64,000 bases of DNA from Prochlorococcus sp. AG-402-N08 (GTDB lineage Bacteria; Cyanobacteriota; Cyanobacteriia; PCC-6307; Cyanobiaceae): assembly GCA_003216535.1 (NCBI GenBank), contig QCIS01000007.1, positions 48,985 to 112,984 of the forward strand, written 5' to 3'. A program made the translations under genes and the position numbers. The notes beneath the pieces were generated by a model that was given only the letters and a program-made list of their open reading frames with translations, was not told the DNA's origin and ran no database searches. Shown piece by piece: positions 29,761 through 39,785 of the stretch; position 1 is the first letter of the stretch, and each line of letters begins with the position of its first letter.

Positions 29761-31373
29761 AATTTTTTGTATATTAGATCATACTCTACTGCCACATTTA
29801 GCCTTTCTAAAACTCCCCATCCATCAATTATCAATGCTCTTGGTGAAAGTTTCTTAAGCGCAAGATTCCAATCCTGAGATTTAATAATACTATTATTTGT
29901 CATTATTATTAGGACTGCAGAACTTTGACAAAACTCATCAAATGAAATCAGATTATATTTATTTATTATTGATGGATCTTTTATCAAAGGATCAAAAATA
30001 CTAAATTTTAAAGACTTAGATAAATTTTCAATTAATTTTAGAGTTGAAGAATCTCTTATATCTGAAGTTTCTGGGAAACCTTTAAAAGCTAAACCAGCAA
30101 TTGAAATTTTATTTTTTCCAAGGGATGAACAATGATCACTTATTTTTTGTGACAGTGCTTTTATGACATAATCATCCTGAATTCTGCCATTCAAAATAAA
30201 ACCATTATTTACACTTATTTGACAATTATCTAAGCCTTTTTTGAAAATAAAAGCATCCTTAGACAGACAAGGTCCCCCAACTCCTGGAGATGGTTTGGCT
30301 AAGTTATTTCTAATATAATTATTATTCATAACTTCTATTAAATCTGAACCTACTATATTAAGTTCTTGCGCAGTGAAAGCAATAAAATTTGAATAGGCAA
30401 AAGTCATATCTCGAAATGTATTATCACCGAGTTTTGCAAGTTCGGCAAATGCAGGATTATTAGATATATAAATCTTATCAGTTAACACATTAAATAATTT
30501 AAAACATACAGAGGCTGCTTTAATGGATGATGTCCCTATTATTTGTGGATTAGTGGATAGTTCTTCTATAGCCTTACCTTCAATTGTTCTTTCTGGACAC
30601 ATAACAAAATTAACGTTTTTCGCAAATTTATTCTTCGTATATTTTTCTAATTCACAACATGTTCCTACAGGTACTGTTGACCTAAGAATAATATTCTCTA
30701 AGTGTTTACAATTTTTAGATTGAAAGATTTGATTGATAGCATCATAAAGATAATTTAAATCAACTTCTTTGTTATTTTTAAGAGGAGTTCCAACAGTAAC
30801 AATTATATTTTCAGTATCAAAAAATTCTATTGAACTATGGAAATTCAAGTTATGAAATGAAACTTCAAAAGCCTCCTGCAAGCCAGATTCAAAAAAGGGT
30901 AATACCTTATTTTTTAATTTTTCTATAAGATCAACATTTTTGTCAAAACAATTAACTTCAATTCCATTTTTGGCAAACGCAATTGCCAAGGTCAAGCCAA
31001 CATAACCAATCCCGACAATGGTAATTTTTTTAGGAACTTGAGCTAATCTTAAAACTTGTTCTTTTGGCCTATATAAAACACTTTTTAGAATATTTTCTTC
31101 ATTAATAACAGGAATATATTCTCTATTAAGGGCAACCTGAGAAGACCCCTCATAAATAGTCTGAGGATTTTTATTTATTAAACTTTTAGGATCCTTTCTT
31201 AAATCAGAATCGCAACTAATTCCAATTAATTTACCATTATTATCTACGTGACATATAGCTTCTAAACCAGAATTATTTATTGCATTAAAAATTTCTTCTT
31301 TATTTGTTGTTTGAAGTATACAAATCTTTTGTTTATCTTTAATGTCAAAATGCGGCAAAATATGATCTAGCAT
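29757..31373 (-). CDS. Nucleotide-sugar dehydrogenase (UDPGDH family) with N-terminal CBS-like extension
   Basis: KITIVGIGYVGLTLAIAFAKNG; GVGGPCLSKDAFIF (catalytic Cys); N-terminal ~100 aa ...EAICHVDNNGKLIGISCDSDLRKDPKSLINKNPQTI... Confidence 0.88.
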   Translation of the reverse strand: MLDHILPHFDIKDKQKICILQTTNKEEIFNAINNSGLEAICHVDNNGKLIGISCDSDLRKDPKSLINKNPQTIYEGSSQVALNREYIPVINEENILKSVLYRPKEQVLRLAQVPKKITIVGIGYVGLTLAIAFAKNGIEVNCFDKNVDLIEKLKNKVLPFFESGLQEAFEVSFHNLNFHSSIEFFDTENIIVTVGTPLKNNKEVDLNYLYDAINQIFQSKNCKHLENIILRSTVPVGTCCELEKYTKNKFAKNVNFVMCPERTIEGKAIEELSTNPQIIGTSSIKAASVCFKLFNVLTDKIYISNNPAFAELAKLGDNTFRDMTFAYSNFIAFTAQELNIVGSDLIEVMNNNYIRNNLAKPSPGVGGPCLSKDAFIFKKGLDNCQISVNNGFILNGRIQDDYVIKALSQKISDHCSSLGKNKISIAGLAFKGFPETSDIRDSSTLKLIENLSKSLKFSIFDPLIKDPSIINKYNLISFDEFCQSSAVLIIMTNNSIIKSQDWNLALKKLSPRALIIDGWGVLERLNVAVEYDLIYKKL

Positions 31374-31499
31374 TTTTTAAAAGCATACATTAAAACTCAT
31401 TTTTTCACTTTAACATACCCATTAATACAGAAAGTTAGATTATTTTTATTAATTTTCAACTAATAAAAGTGCTTTGAAATTATAAAAAATTACAATAAA

Positions 31500-32882
31500 C
31501 TAAAGTCTTAATGCATTTAAATTTCTTGGTAAAAATCCCTTTATATCATAAATAATGCAAGATTCTTCCATAATATTTTTCCAATCTTCAAAGTTAAATT
31601 TTTTAAATTCATCATGAGCAACTGCAGCAATAATACCTGCATATTTTTGATTATCGCTAATCTTATTAACAACCTTAAATCTATATTTACGATAAAAATC
31701 TTGATGATCTATTTGAGGATCAACTACGGATAATTGCAAATTAAATTCTCTAAGTTTTTTAATAATATTAATTACTAAGGAATTTCTAAAATCAGGGCAA
31801 TTTTCTTTAAATGAAACTCCCAAAATTAATATATTTGAATCTGTAATATTTATTTTATTTTTTAATAAATTCAATATAAATCTGTCAACAATATAATCTG
31901 CCATGCCATCATTTATTTTTCTACCAGCAAGAACAACTTCAGGCGTATATCCCAATTTTCTTGATTTAAAAGTTAAATAATAAGGGTCCACACCAATACA
32001 GTGACCACCAACTAATCCAGGACTAAAATTGATAAAATTCCACTTTGTTTTAGCTGCTTGTAATACATCATTTGTATCAATACCTAATTTATTACATATC
32101 ACAGCCAATTCGTTAACTAAGGCTATGTTTATATCTCGCTGCGTATTTTCAATAACTTTTGCTGCTTCAGCAACCTTTATTGAACTTGCCATATAAGTTC
32201 CGGCCTCAATTATTATTGAATAAATTTTATCTACAATATTTGCTGCTTCTTTACATGATCCACTAGTTACTTTAACTATATCTTTAATTTTCCTCTTAGG
32301 ATCACCAGGATTTATTCTTTCCGGACTATATCCACAGTAAAAATCCTTATTAAATTCCAAATTGCTATATTTTTCTATTAATGGCACGCATACTTCTTCG
32401 GTAGCCCCTGGGAAAACAGTACTCTCAAAAATTACAATAGGCTTTCTAAAATTAGAATTAATTTTATTTCTACTAAGATAATTAATTGAATTACCAACTA
32501 ATATGCTTGCATCTTCTAAAAATCGTAAATCAGGATTTTTACTATCGTCTATGGGTGTAGGAACACTTACAATAAAGATATCCGATTTTTCCAGAGAATC
32601 ACTATCACAAGTAAAAATTAACTCTCTAATATTTCCGAATTCTTCTTCCTTAAGTTCATTAGTTTTATCAAAAGATCTATTTAATTCTTCGATTCTTTTC
32701 GCATCAATATCAAAACCTATTATTTTAGAAAAAAACTTCTGTCCAGTTAAGGGATTGATATCATTTTTTTTGTCAAATTGAAATGCTAGTGGCAAGCCAA
32801 CATAGCCAAGACCTAAAATTGATACTTGAAGATTACTAAAATAATTATCTATTTTTTTAGTCCCTATATTATCTAGTTCCAT
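31500..32882 (-). CDS. Nucleotide-sugar dehydrogenase, WbpO/TviB type
   Basis: VSILGLGYVGLPLAFQF; YCGYSPERINPGDPKRKIKDIVKVTSG; GLVGGHCIGVDPYYLTFKS. Confidence 0.93.
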   Translation of the reverse strand: MELDNIGTKKIDNYFSNLQVSILGLGYVGLPLAFQFDKKNDINPLTGQKFFSKIIGFDIDAKRIEELNRSFDKTNELKEEEFGNIRELIFTCDSDSLEKSDIFIVSVPTPIDDSKNPDLRFLEDASILVGNSINYLSRNKINSNFRKPIVIFESTVFPGATEEVCVPLIEKYSNLEFNKDFYCGYSPERINPGDPKRKIKDIVKVTSGSCKEAANIVDKIYSIIIEAGTYMASSIKVAEAAKVIENTQRDINIALVNELAVICNKLGIDTNDVLQAAKTKWNFINFSPGLVGGHCIGVDPYYLTFKSRKLGYTPEVVLAGRKINDGMADYIVDRFILNLLKNKINITDSNILILGVSFKENCPDFRNSLVINIIKKLREFNLQLSVVDPQIDHQDFYRKYRFKVVNKISDNQKYAGIIAAVAHDEFKKFNFEDWKNIMEESCIIYDIKGFLPRNLNALRL

Positions 32883-32915
32883 TGATATTTTTTATTATTT
32901 ATTATTAATAAAATA

Positions 32916-33926
32916 TCATAAAAGACCATAATACTTTTTATACCATTTTACAAAAGAATCTATACCTTTTTCTAGAGATGTATTTGGTTTAAACCCTATC
33001 CAATCTTCTAATTCACTTGTATCAGCATATGTAATTGGTACATCTCCTGGTTGAATTGGAAGGTAATTTTTCTGTGCTTCCTTACCTACACATTTTTCAA
33101 TAAGTTTTATATATTCCATCAATGTCTTGGGATCAGAATTTCCTACATTAAATACCTTATGAGGAACTTTATTAATAGTTTTTTTATCCCTATTTTTTGT
33201 TTCCATTGATATGGGTGGTTTATTAATTACTCTTCTTAAGCTTTCAATAACATCATCTATATAAGTAAAGTCTCTTTTCATATCTCCATAATTAAAAACA
33301 TCAATTTTTTTTCCTTCAGAAATTGCTTTAGTAAATAAGAATAAAGCCATATCAGGTCTTCCCCAGGGTCCATAAACAGTAAAAAATCTTAATCCAGTAG
33401 AAGGTATTCCATATAAATGACTGTAAGTATGAGCCATTAATTCATTTGATTTTTTTGTAGCAGCATAAAGACTTACAGGCGAATCTACAATATCAGACTC
33501 TCTAAATGGAAAATTTGTATTACCTCCGTAAACAGAACTACTTGAGGCATAGACTAAATGTTTTATTTGTTTTAATTTACTTAATTCTAAAATATTAATA
33601 AACCCACTAATATTAGATTCGATATAACTATAAGGATTAATCAATGAGTATCTAACCCCTGCTTGTGCTGCCAGATTAACTACAAAATCAATATCAAAAT
33701 CTTTTAGTGTATCTAATATTGCATCTTTATCTTCTATATTCAATTTATGAAAACTAAAATTAGTTGGAAATTTATCTCTTAATATTTCTAATCTACTCTT
33801 TTTCAAATTGACATCATAATAAGAATTTAAATTATCAATACCTATAACTTTTTCTCCCTCCTCCAATAATTTAAAGGAAAGGTGAAAGCCTATAAATCCT
33901 GCAGCACCAGTAATTAAGTAAGACAT
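32916..33926 (-). CDS. UDP-glucuronate 4-epimerase-like protein
   Basis: YLITGAAGFIGFHLSFKLLEEGEKVIGIDNLNSYYDVNLKKSRL...GPWGRPDMALFLFTKAI. Confidence 0.9.
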   Translation of the reverse strand: MSYLITGAAGFIGFHLSFKLLEEGEKVIGIDNLNSYYDVNLKKSRLEILRDKFPTNFSFHKLNIEDKDAILDTLKDFDIDFVVNLAAQAGVRYSLINPYSYIESNISGFINILELSKLKQIKHLVYASSSSVYGGNTNFPFRESDIVDSPVSLYAATKKSNELMAHTYSHLYGIPSTGLRFFTVYGPWGRPDMALFLFTKAISEGKKIDVFNYGDMKRDFTYIDDVIESLRRVINKPPISMETKNRDKKTINKVPHKVFNVGNSDPKTLMEYIKLIEKCVGKEAQKNYLPIQPGDVPITYADTSELEDWIGFKPNTSLEKGIDSFVKWYKKYYGLL

Positions 33927-33949
33927 AATAATTTCCCAAAAATCATATT

Positions 33950-34789
33950 TTAAGCACCATTAATCTTACTAGAGGCAAGATTATTTCCTAAGGATTCTTT
34001 TATTGATATTAATTGTATCAACAAGTTCTTTAAAAGATTTAATGGCACCATATTCGGACCATCACTTAAAGCATTATCAGGATCAGGATGAACTTCCATA
34101 AATATACCATCCACTCCAACAGCTAATGCGGCTCTAGCTAATGGAGCCACAAATTCTCTCTGGCCCCCACTTGTTAAACCATTTCCACCAGGCTGCTGTA
34201 CTGAATGAGTAGCATCAAATATTACAGGGAAGCCAAACGATTTAAGAATTGGTATCCCTCTAAAATCTACAACCAGATTATTATAACCAAATGTAGTCCC
34301 TCTCTCAGTAAGCCAAACTTTATCAGAACCAAGCTTTACGCCACTGTTTTTAAATTTATTAACTACTTGTTCCATATCCCATGGAGCTAAGAACTGGCCC
34401 TTTTTTATATTGATTTTTTTATCAGTATCCTCAATAGCTTTTAAAGAAGCTAAAAGTAAATCAGTTTGCCTGCATAAGAAAGCAGGTATCTGAATAACAT
34501 CAACTACATCTGCAATTTGTTCAGCCTGATTAGATTCATGAACATCTGTAAGAATTTTCAATTCAAACTCTTTTTTTACTTTTTCTAATATCTTCAAACC
34601 CTTTTCAATGCCGGGTCCTCTGAAAGATTTATTTGAACTTCTATTTGCCTTATCAAAACTAGACTTGAAAATTAAATCAATATCCAAAGAAGAACAGATA
34701 TTCTTAAGTTCATTTGCAGTTTCAAATACAATCTTTTCACTTTCAATAACACACGGACCTGCAATTAACTTTAATTTTTGTTTTTTCAT
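33950..34789 (-). CDS. kdsA: 3-deoxy-8-phosphooctulonate synthase
   Basis: KLIAGPCVIESEKIVFETANEL...FDKANRSSNKSFRGPGIEKGL...FDATHSVQQPGG. Confidence 0.95.
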   Translation of the reverse strand: MKKQKLKLIAGPCVIESEKIVFETANELKNICSSLDIDLIFKSSFDKANRSSNKSFRGPGIEKGLKILEKVKKEFELKILTDVHESNQAEQIADVVDVIQIPAFLCRQTDLLLASLKAIEDTDKKINIKKGQFLAPWDMEQVVNKFKNSGVKLGSDKVWLTERGTTFGYNNLVVDFRGIPILKSFGFPVIFDATHSVQQPGGNGLTSGGQREFVAPLARAALAVGVDGIFMEVHPDPDNALSDGPNMVPLNLLKNLLIQLISIKESLGNNLASSKINGA

Positions 34790-34806
34790 TAACTTTAAAT
34801 TGTATT

Positions 34807-35355
34807 TTAGTTCGTTAATTCTATTGATGAATATTTTTTATTTTTTGTATATAAAATCCTATCACAAATCTCTCTTACAGCTCCATTTCCTCCATTTTGT
34901 ATAGTTTTGCAATAAGAGTTTTTACTTATTGTCTGAGATGCATTATTGGGAATAACAAACAAACTAACAAGTGGCTTAACTATTAAGTCATTTAAATCAT
35001 CCCCAACATAAATAGTTTCAGATTTATTGATTGATAATAGTACTTGTAACTCTCTTAAGGTTTCATACTTATTGAAAATTTCTGTATAACAATATTTCAC
35101 ACCAAGATGTTTTGCCCTACTGTGAATTGCTTCTCCTTTACCGCCACTTATAAATGCAACCTCTACTCCACTCCTCATAAGCATCTTGATCCCTAAACCA
35201 TCAAGTACACAAAACTTTCTAATGATTTCATCTTTTAAATATATTAGGGAACCATCTGTAAGAACACCATCAACATCAAGGACTAATAATTTACATTTTT
35301 TTAAAGCTCTTTTTCTTAATTTCCAAGTAAGTTCTCTAATCATTCTAAATATCAA
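34807..35355 (-). CDS. kdsC: 3-deoxy-D-manno-octulosonate 8-phosphate phosphatase (HAD)
   Basis: CKLLVLDVDGVLTDGSL...DGLGIKMLMRSGVEVAFISGGKGEAIHSRAKHLGV...YVGDDLNDL. Confidence 0.92.
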   Translation of the reverse strand: MIFRMIRELTWKLRKRALKKCKLLVLDVDGVLTDGSLIYLKDEIIRKFCVLDGLGIKMLMRSGVEVAFISGGKGEAIHSRAKHLGVKYCYTEIFNKYETLRELQVLLSINKSETIYVGDDLNDLIVKPLVSLFVIPNNASQTISKNSYCKTIQNGGNGAVREICDRILYTKNKKYSSIELTN

Positions 35356-36338
35356 AACCCCGCTTGAATTAGATCATGAATCCTTAAAAAGCCGAGAAAA
35401 AAATTATGAGTTTCTTGTCTCTTTACTACTGGTAAGACAGTGATTTCATTTTTATAGTCTTCCATAATCTTTAAAGCATCAATAGCTAAGCAATTTTCAT
35501 CTACGACCACAGGATTTTTGGACATAAGATCAGAGGCCCTAATATTAGACCAATCTTTAAAATTCTTATTTTCTAGTCCTCTTCTCAAATCTCCATCAGT
35601 TATTATTCCTATCAAATTATCAGTATTTTTATCCTTTACCCAACCACAACCAATACCATCTTTAGTAATTGAATTAATTATTTCTTGAAGAGAAGAACTT
35701 TTAATTAAAGGGTTTAGATTTTCTTTGGCAATCATTAAATCTTGAGAAGTAATAGTTAAACGTTTACCAAGCGATCCAGCAGGATGATTAATGGCAAAAT
35801 TATAATTTGAAACTCCTTTCCTTTCAATCCAAGTTATGGCTAATGCATCTCCAATAGCCATTGCTACAGAAGTACTTGTTGTAGGGGCTAAATTTAAAGG
35901 ACAAGTTTCTCTTGAAACAAAAGACTCTAAATTAACCTCACTATTTTTAGAGATATAAGAATTTCTCCTACCAACCATTGAAATTATAGGGATTTCTCTT
36001 CTTTTTATATGAGGTATGAGAGAAATTAATTCTTCAGTTTCACCACTATTTGAAATTAAAATACATAAATCTTTAGAAGATAAAACTCCTAAATCTCCAT
36101 GTAATGCATCAAGAGGATTTAGATAAATCGAGGTGAGTCCGAAAGATGAAAAGGTTGCTGCTATCTTTCTAGCAACAATTCCACTCTTCCCAACTCCACT
36201 AATTACTAATTTTCCTCCTGAATTTGAACATTTTTCTAACAAACTTAAAGAATTCTCAACATCATTATTTGATAACCGAGACGATACATTTTTAATTGCT
36301 TCTGAAGCATCCAATAGAGACTTAGTTAATGCAGTCAT
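35352..36338 (-). CDS. kdsD: Arabinose-5-phosphate isomerase (KpsF/GutQ, SIS + CBS)
   Basis: LVISGVGKSGIVARKIAATFSSFGLTSIYLNPLDALHGDLGVL; C-terminal CBS pair ITDGDLRRGLENK. Confidence 0.93.
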   Translation of the reverse strand: MTALTKSLLDASEAIKNVSSRLSNNDVENSLSLLEKCSNSGGKLVISGVGKSGIVARKIAATFSSFGLTSIYLNPLDALHGDLGVLSSKDLCILISNSGETEELISLIPHIKRREIPIISMVGRRNSYISKNSEVNLESFVSRETCPLNLAPTTSTSVAMAIGDALAITWIERKGVSNYNFAINHPAGSLGKRLTITSQDLMIAKENLNPLIKSSSLQEIINSITKDGIGCGWVKDKNTDNLIGIITDGDLRRGLENKNFKDWSNIRASDLMSKNPVVVDENCLAIDALKIMEDYKNEITVLPVVKRQETHNFFLGFLRIHDLIQAGF

Positions 36339-36346
36339 AATTGATA

Positions 36347-37174
36347 TCAGGAATATGAATTAAGTTTTTTTGAAAACTCTCGAGCCTCTTTGAGTTGCTC
36401 ATAAGTATCAATAGATAGAGAATCTCCTTCAACAATATATGTCTTAAAAATACATCCATTTTCTATTAATCTTAATTGTTCCAATTTTTCTGCTTTTTCT
36501 AATAAAGAATTTTTCATTAAGTTCCAATTTTTTAAAATAGTTGCTCTATATCCATAAATTCCCACATGTCCCCAGTAAATAAAGTTTTTACCCCAATCCT
36601 TTTGTTCATAGTCTCTTAAATAAGGAATAGCACTTCTTGAAAAATATAATACTCTATTATTATAATTCACCAATACCTTAACCACATTTGGGTTATGAAT
36701 TTTAGTACTGTTTAGTTTATAAATAGGGGTTATGACGTCGAAAACTTCTTTATCTTTTTGTGCTTCGTTAATCATATTATTAATTATTTCTGGATTTAGG
36801 AAAGGTTGATCAGCTTGAACATTTATAATTAATGTCTCATTCATTTTCTTTTGCTTTTCATCATCATTTAAAGATGTGAAATTACAGTCCCATATTATTG
36901 AAAGTAACTTATTCATGACTGAGGAGATTCTATCACTTCCTGATGAGCAATTTTCTGATGTCATAAAAACTCTAAACCCTTGATCGCACGCAATTTTACT
37001 TATCTCTTCACTATCAGTGCAAACAAAAATTGAATCATTAGGAATAGCAACCTTACACTTTTCTAGTACTAAACTCAATATTGGTATTCCATTAATTTTT
37101 TCTAGAACTTTTCTTGGTAATCTTGATGATGATATTCTTGCTGGAATAGCAATGGCTATTTTTTTAAAATTCAT
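36347..37174 (-). CDS. kdsB: 3-deoxy-manno-octulosonate cytidylyltransferase
   Basis: IAIPARISSSRLPRKVLEKINGIPIL...VQADQPFLNPEIIN...YWGHVGIYGYRATIL. Confidence 0.92.
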   Translation of the reverse strand: MNFKKIAIAIPARISSSRLPRKVLEKINGIPILSLVLEKCKVAIPNDSIFVCTDSEEISKIACDQGFRVFMTSENCSSGSDRISSVMNKLLSIIWDCNFTSLNDDEKQKKMNETLIINVQADQPFLNPEIINNMINEAQKDKEVFDVITPIYKLNSTKIHNPNVVKVLVNYNNRVLYFSRSAIPYLRDYEQKDWGKNFIYWGHVGIYGYRATILKNWNLMKNSLLEKAEKLEQLRLIENGCIFKTYIVEGDSLSIDTYEQLKEAREFSKKLNSYS

Positions 37175-37177
37175 AAT

Positions 37178-37876
37178 TCAATCCCATAATTCAATTGTTT
37201 TTTTGCGCATATCAAACCATTCTCTAGCTAATTCACCTCCACTTTCCCTTTGTTCATTAAACCAAGGTCCCCCAAGTGTCCAATGCAACATCATTGCATT
37301 ATTAGATTCCCTCTCTGATTGTACATCTACTAAATAATTCCATTTCGAAGGAATCTCTCCAATCTCTCTGTCATTCTCAAGCCAATTAAATCTATGTAAA
37401 TCAAGTCCTGAAGCTTGGTTAACATAATTTATGCTTAATGCATCACATTTTTCGGAATTAAAAAGAATCATAGAACTCCAATTTTTCCTTGGATATGCAG
37501 TTTGTAATTCACCCTGAAATTTTTTTTTCTCAGAAGGTATATGTTTATGTTTTACACACATTAATGAATATTTATCATCCCGTAAATTCCATAAATCCCC
37601 TATGTCCCCACGACATAACATGTCACAATCCATAAAAATAGCCCATCCCTTAAATCCCATAAGATAAGGCACTAAAAATCTAGTAAAGGAAAACTCTGTA
37701 CTTTGCCTAGGATCTTTAGATCTGTAATATATTCCGGCTTTTCTTAATTGATTTGTTACTAAAGGAATTATTGATAATGGATTATTTGAATTTTGATATA
37801 AACTATCAATTAAAACATTTGTAGCCGCTCTTTCTCTGTAATCATAACCTATAAATATGGGTATTAAATTTTCCAC
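37178..37876 (-). CDS. Glycosyltransferase-like protein (GT-A, GT8-like)
   Basis: IPIFIGYDYRERAATNVLIDSLYQNSNNPLSIIPL...GWAIFMDCDMLCRGDIGDLW...LHWTLGGPWF. Confidence 0.75.
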   Translation of the reverse strand: MENLIPIFIGYDYRERAATNVLIDSLYQNSNNPLSIIPLVTNQLRKAGIYYRSKDPRQSTEFSFTRFLVPYLMGFKGWAIFMDCDMLCRGDIGDLWNLRDDKYSLMCVKHKHIPSEKKKFQGELQTAYPRKNWSSMILFNSEKCDALSINYVNQASGLDLHRFNWLENDREIGEIPSKWNYLVDVQSERESNNAMMLHWTLGGPWFNEQRESGGELAREWFDMRKKTIELWD

Positions 37877-37976
37877 AAATATTAATCTTTTTAAGACATA
37901 TTACTATACTATGTAGTAAATTTTTATTTTATTTATTTTAAAAAATAAAATCTTTCAAAAGCGCTAAAATAATTAC

Positions 37977-39785
37977 TTGATTATGAAAAATATCTCCGTA
38001 AACAAAAAATATTATTTAAAAAGAAATCAAAAAAATAAATCAGTAAAACAAATAATTTTCAATATTTATTTACTTACTAACAAAGAAATGAAGCTTAAGA
38101 TGCTTCTAAACATATCAATATCATTTTTGAGTGGAATTATAGACGGAATATCAATTGGATCACTAATTCCATTTATATTGGTATTACTTTCTCCTGAAAG
38201 CATCTACTCCAGCATTTTTATTAAGAAATTTATCCCATTTCTACTTAGTTTTGATACTTATGAAATCATTTTAATTTTCTTTGTTTTTTTGATTTCAGTA
38301 AACATCCTAAGTGCCTTTTTAAAAATATTTCTTATTAAATACACTTTAAAATTAAGCACCGAAATAGGTTCTTATTTCGCAAAATTTGCTTTCAAAAATA
38401 TTATAAGTAAGGATCTATTGAACTTCAGGTCAAATGAACATTCGAATTATATAAATATACTAACCGCACAATTAAATAATACAGTAGGTTTTATCAATAA
38501 TATACAATTTATAATCTCAGGATTAATAATAAGTTTTTTAATAATAATATCTACCTTATTTATCAATTTAGAGGCAGCACTTATCAGCTTATTTAGCTTT
38601 ACCTTGGCATACATATTTATTGCATTATTTACAAAAAAAAGGCTTTCAATATTAAGCAAAAGGATTCTTTCTGGTTCCCAAAACTATTACAAAGTTGTCA
38701 AAGAAAGTTTAACCTTGTTTAGACAAATTAATTTAATGAATTTAAATTCATTATATGGTGATAAAATTTATTCCGAATCATTTAACTACAGAAAACAATC
38801 AGCGCAAAGTGTATTTATATCAAGATACCCAAAATTTTTACTTGATGCTTCAGCAATAATTATAATCTCTTCAATTTCTTTATATACTTTCAATAAAAGT
38901 CCAAATCCAGCGCAAACTCTATCTTTAATGTCAGGTATAGCATTAGCAGCTCAAAAACTTCTTCCAAATTTACAATTAGTTTATCATTCTTGGTCTAATT
39001 TAGTATCAAAAAAAATGATGACTTTTAATGTATTGGATAATATAATCGGATACTATACTTCTGATGAAGAATCAGATAAAAGAGAGAAATTAAACGGGTT
39101 TTCCAAATTAAAATTAAATTCTGTTTATTTTTCTTATAGCTCTAGCAAAAATTATGCTTTAGAAAATATTAATTTAGAAATTAATAAAGGAGAATTCATT
39201 GGAATAAAAGGTCGATCAGGAGAGGGGAAAACAACTTTAATGGATTTAATGATAGGTTTTCTTAGCCCTTCAAAAGGAGAAGTAATTTTTAAAAACGAAT
39301 TAGATAAATACTGTAATGTTTCTCTAAAGTTAAATGAATGGAGAAACATAATTGGTTATGTTCCTCAAGAGATTGAATTAGTAAATACTACTTTGGCTGG
39401 AAATATTGCTATTAATGAAGTACTAGATCCATTTAAAAAAGAAAAAATTGTTAAGTTACTGGAAATTGTAAATCTGCAAAATATCTATTCTGATGAATCA
39501 CAGATTTTTAATAAAAAAATTGGAGAGTATGGAATTAATTTGAGCGGTGGTCAAAGACAGCGTGTGGGGATTGCAAGATCCCTTTTCAATAATCCAGAAA
39601 TAATTTTTCTTGATGAAGCAACTAATGGATTGGATAAGAAAACAGAGTCTAAAGTTATTTCCAATATTAGAGCCAACTTTCCTTTCCTTTCCTTAATTAC
39701 AATTTCACATAGAGATAGTTTGTTAAAGCTATGCGATAAAATATATAATTTGGAAAATAAGAATTTAGTAGAACTAGAAAAATAG
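37977..39785 (+). CDS. ABC transporter permease/ATPase (MsbA/PglK-like); likely start ATG 37983
   Basis: IKGRSGEGKTTLMDLMIGFL (Walker A), NLSGGQRQRVGIARSLFNNPEIIFLDEATNGLD; N-terminal TM domain. Confidence 0.92.
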   Translation: MIMKNISVNKKYYLKRNQKNKSVKQIIFNIYLLTNKEMKLKMLLNISISFLSGIIDGISIGSLIPFILVLLSPESIYSSIFIKKFIPFLLSFDTYEIILIFFVFLISVNILSAFLKIFLIKYTLKLSTEIGSYFAKFAFKNIISKDLLNFRSNEHSNYINILTAQLNNTVGFINNIQFIISGLIISFLIIISTLFINLEAALISLFSFTLAYIFIALFTKKRLSILSKRILSGSQNYYKVVKESLTLFRQINLMNLNSLYGDKIYSESFNYRKQSAQSVFISRYPKFLLDASAIIIISSISLYTFNKSPNPAQTLSLMSGIALAAQKLLPNLQLVYHSWSNLVSKKMMTFNVLDNIIGYYTSDEESDKREKLNGFSKLKLNSVYFSYSSSKNYALENINLEINKGEFIGIKGRSGEGKTTLMDLMIGFLSPSKGEVIFKNELDKYCNVSLKLNEWRNIIGYVPQEIELVNTTLAGNIAINEVLDPFKKEKIVKLLEIVNLQNIYSDESQIFNKKIGEYGINLSGGQRQRVGIARSLFNNPEIIFLDEATNGLDKKTESKVISNIRANFPFLSLITISHRDSLLKLCDKIYNLENKNLVELEK

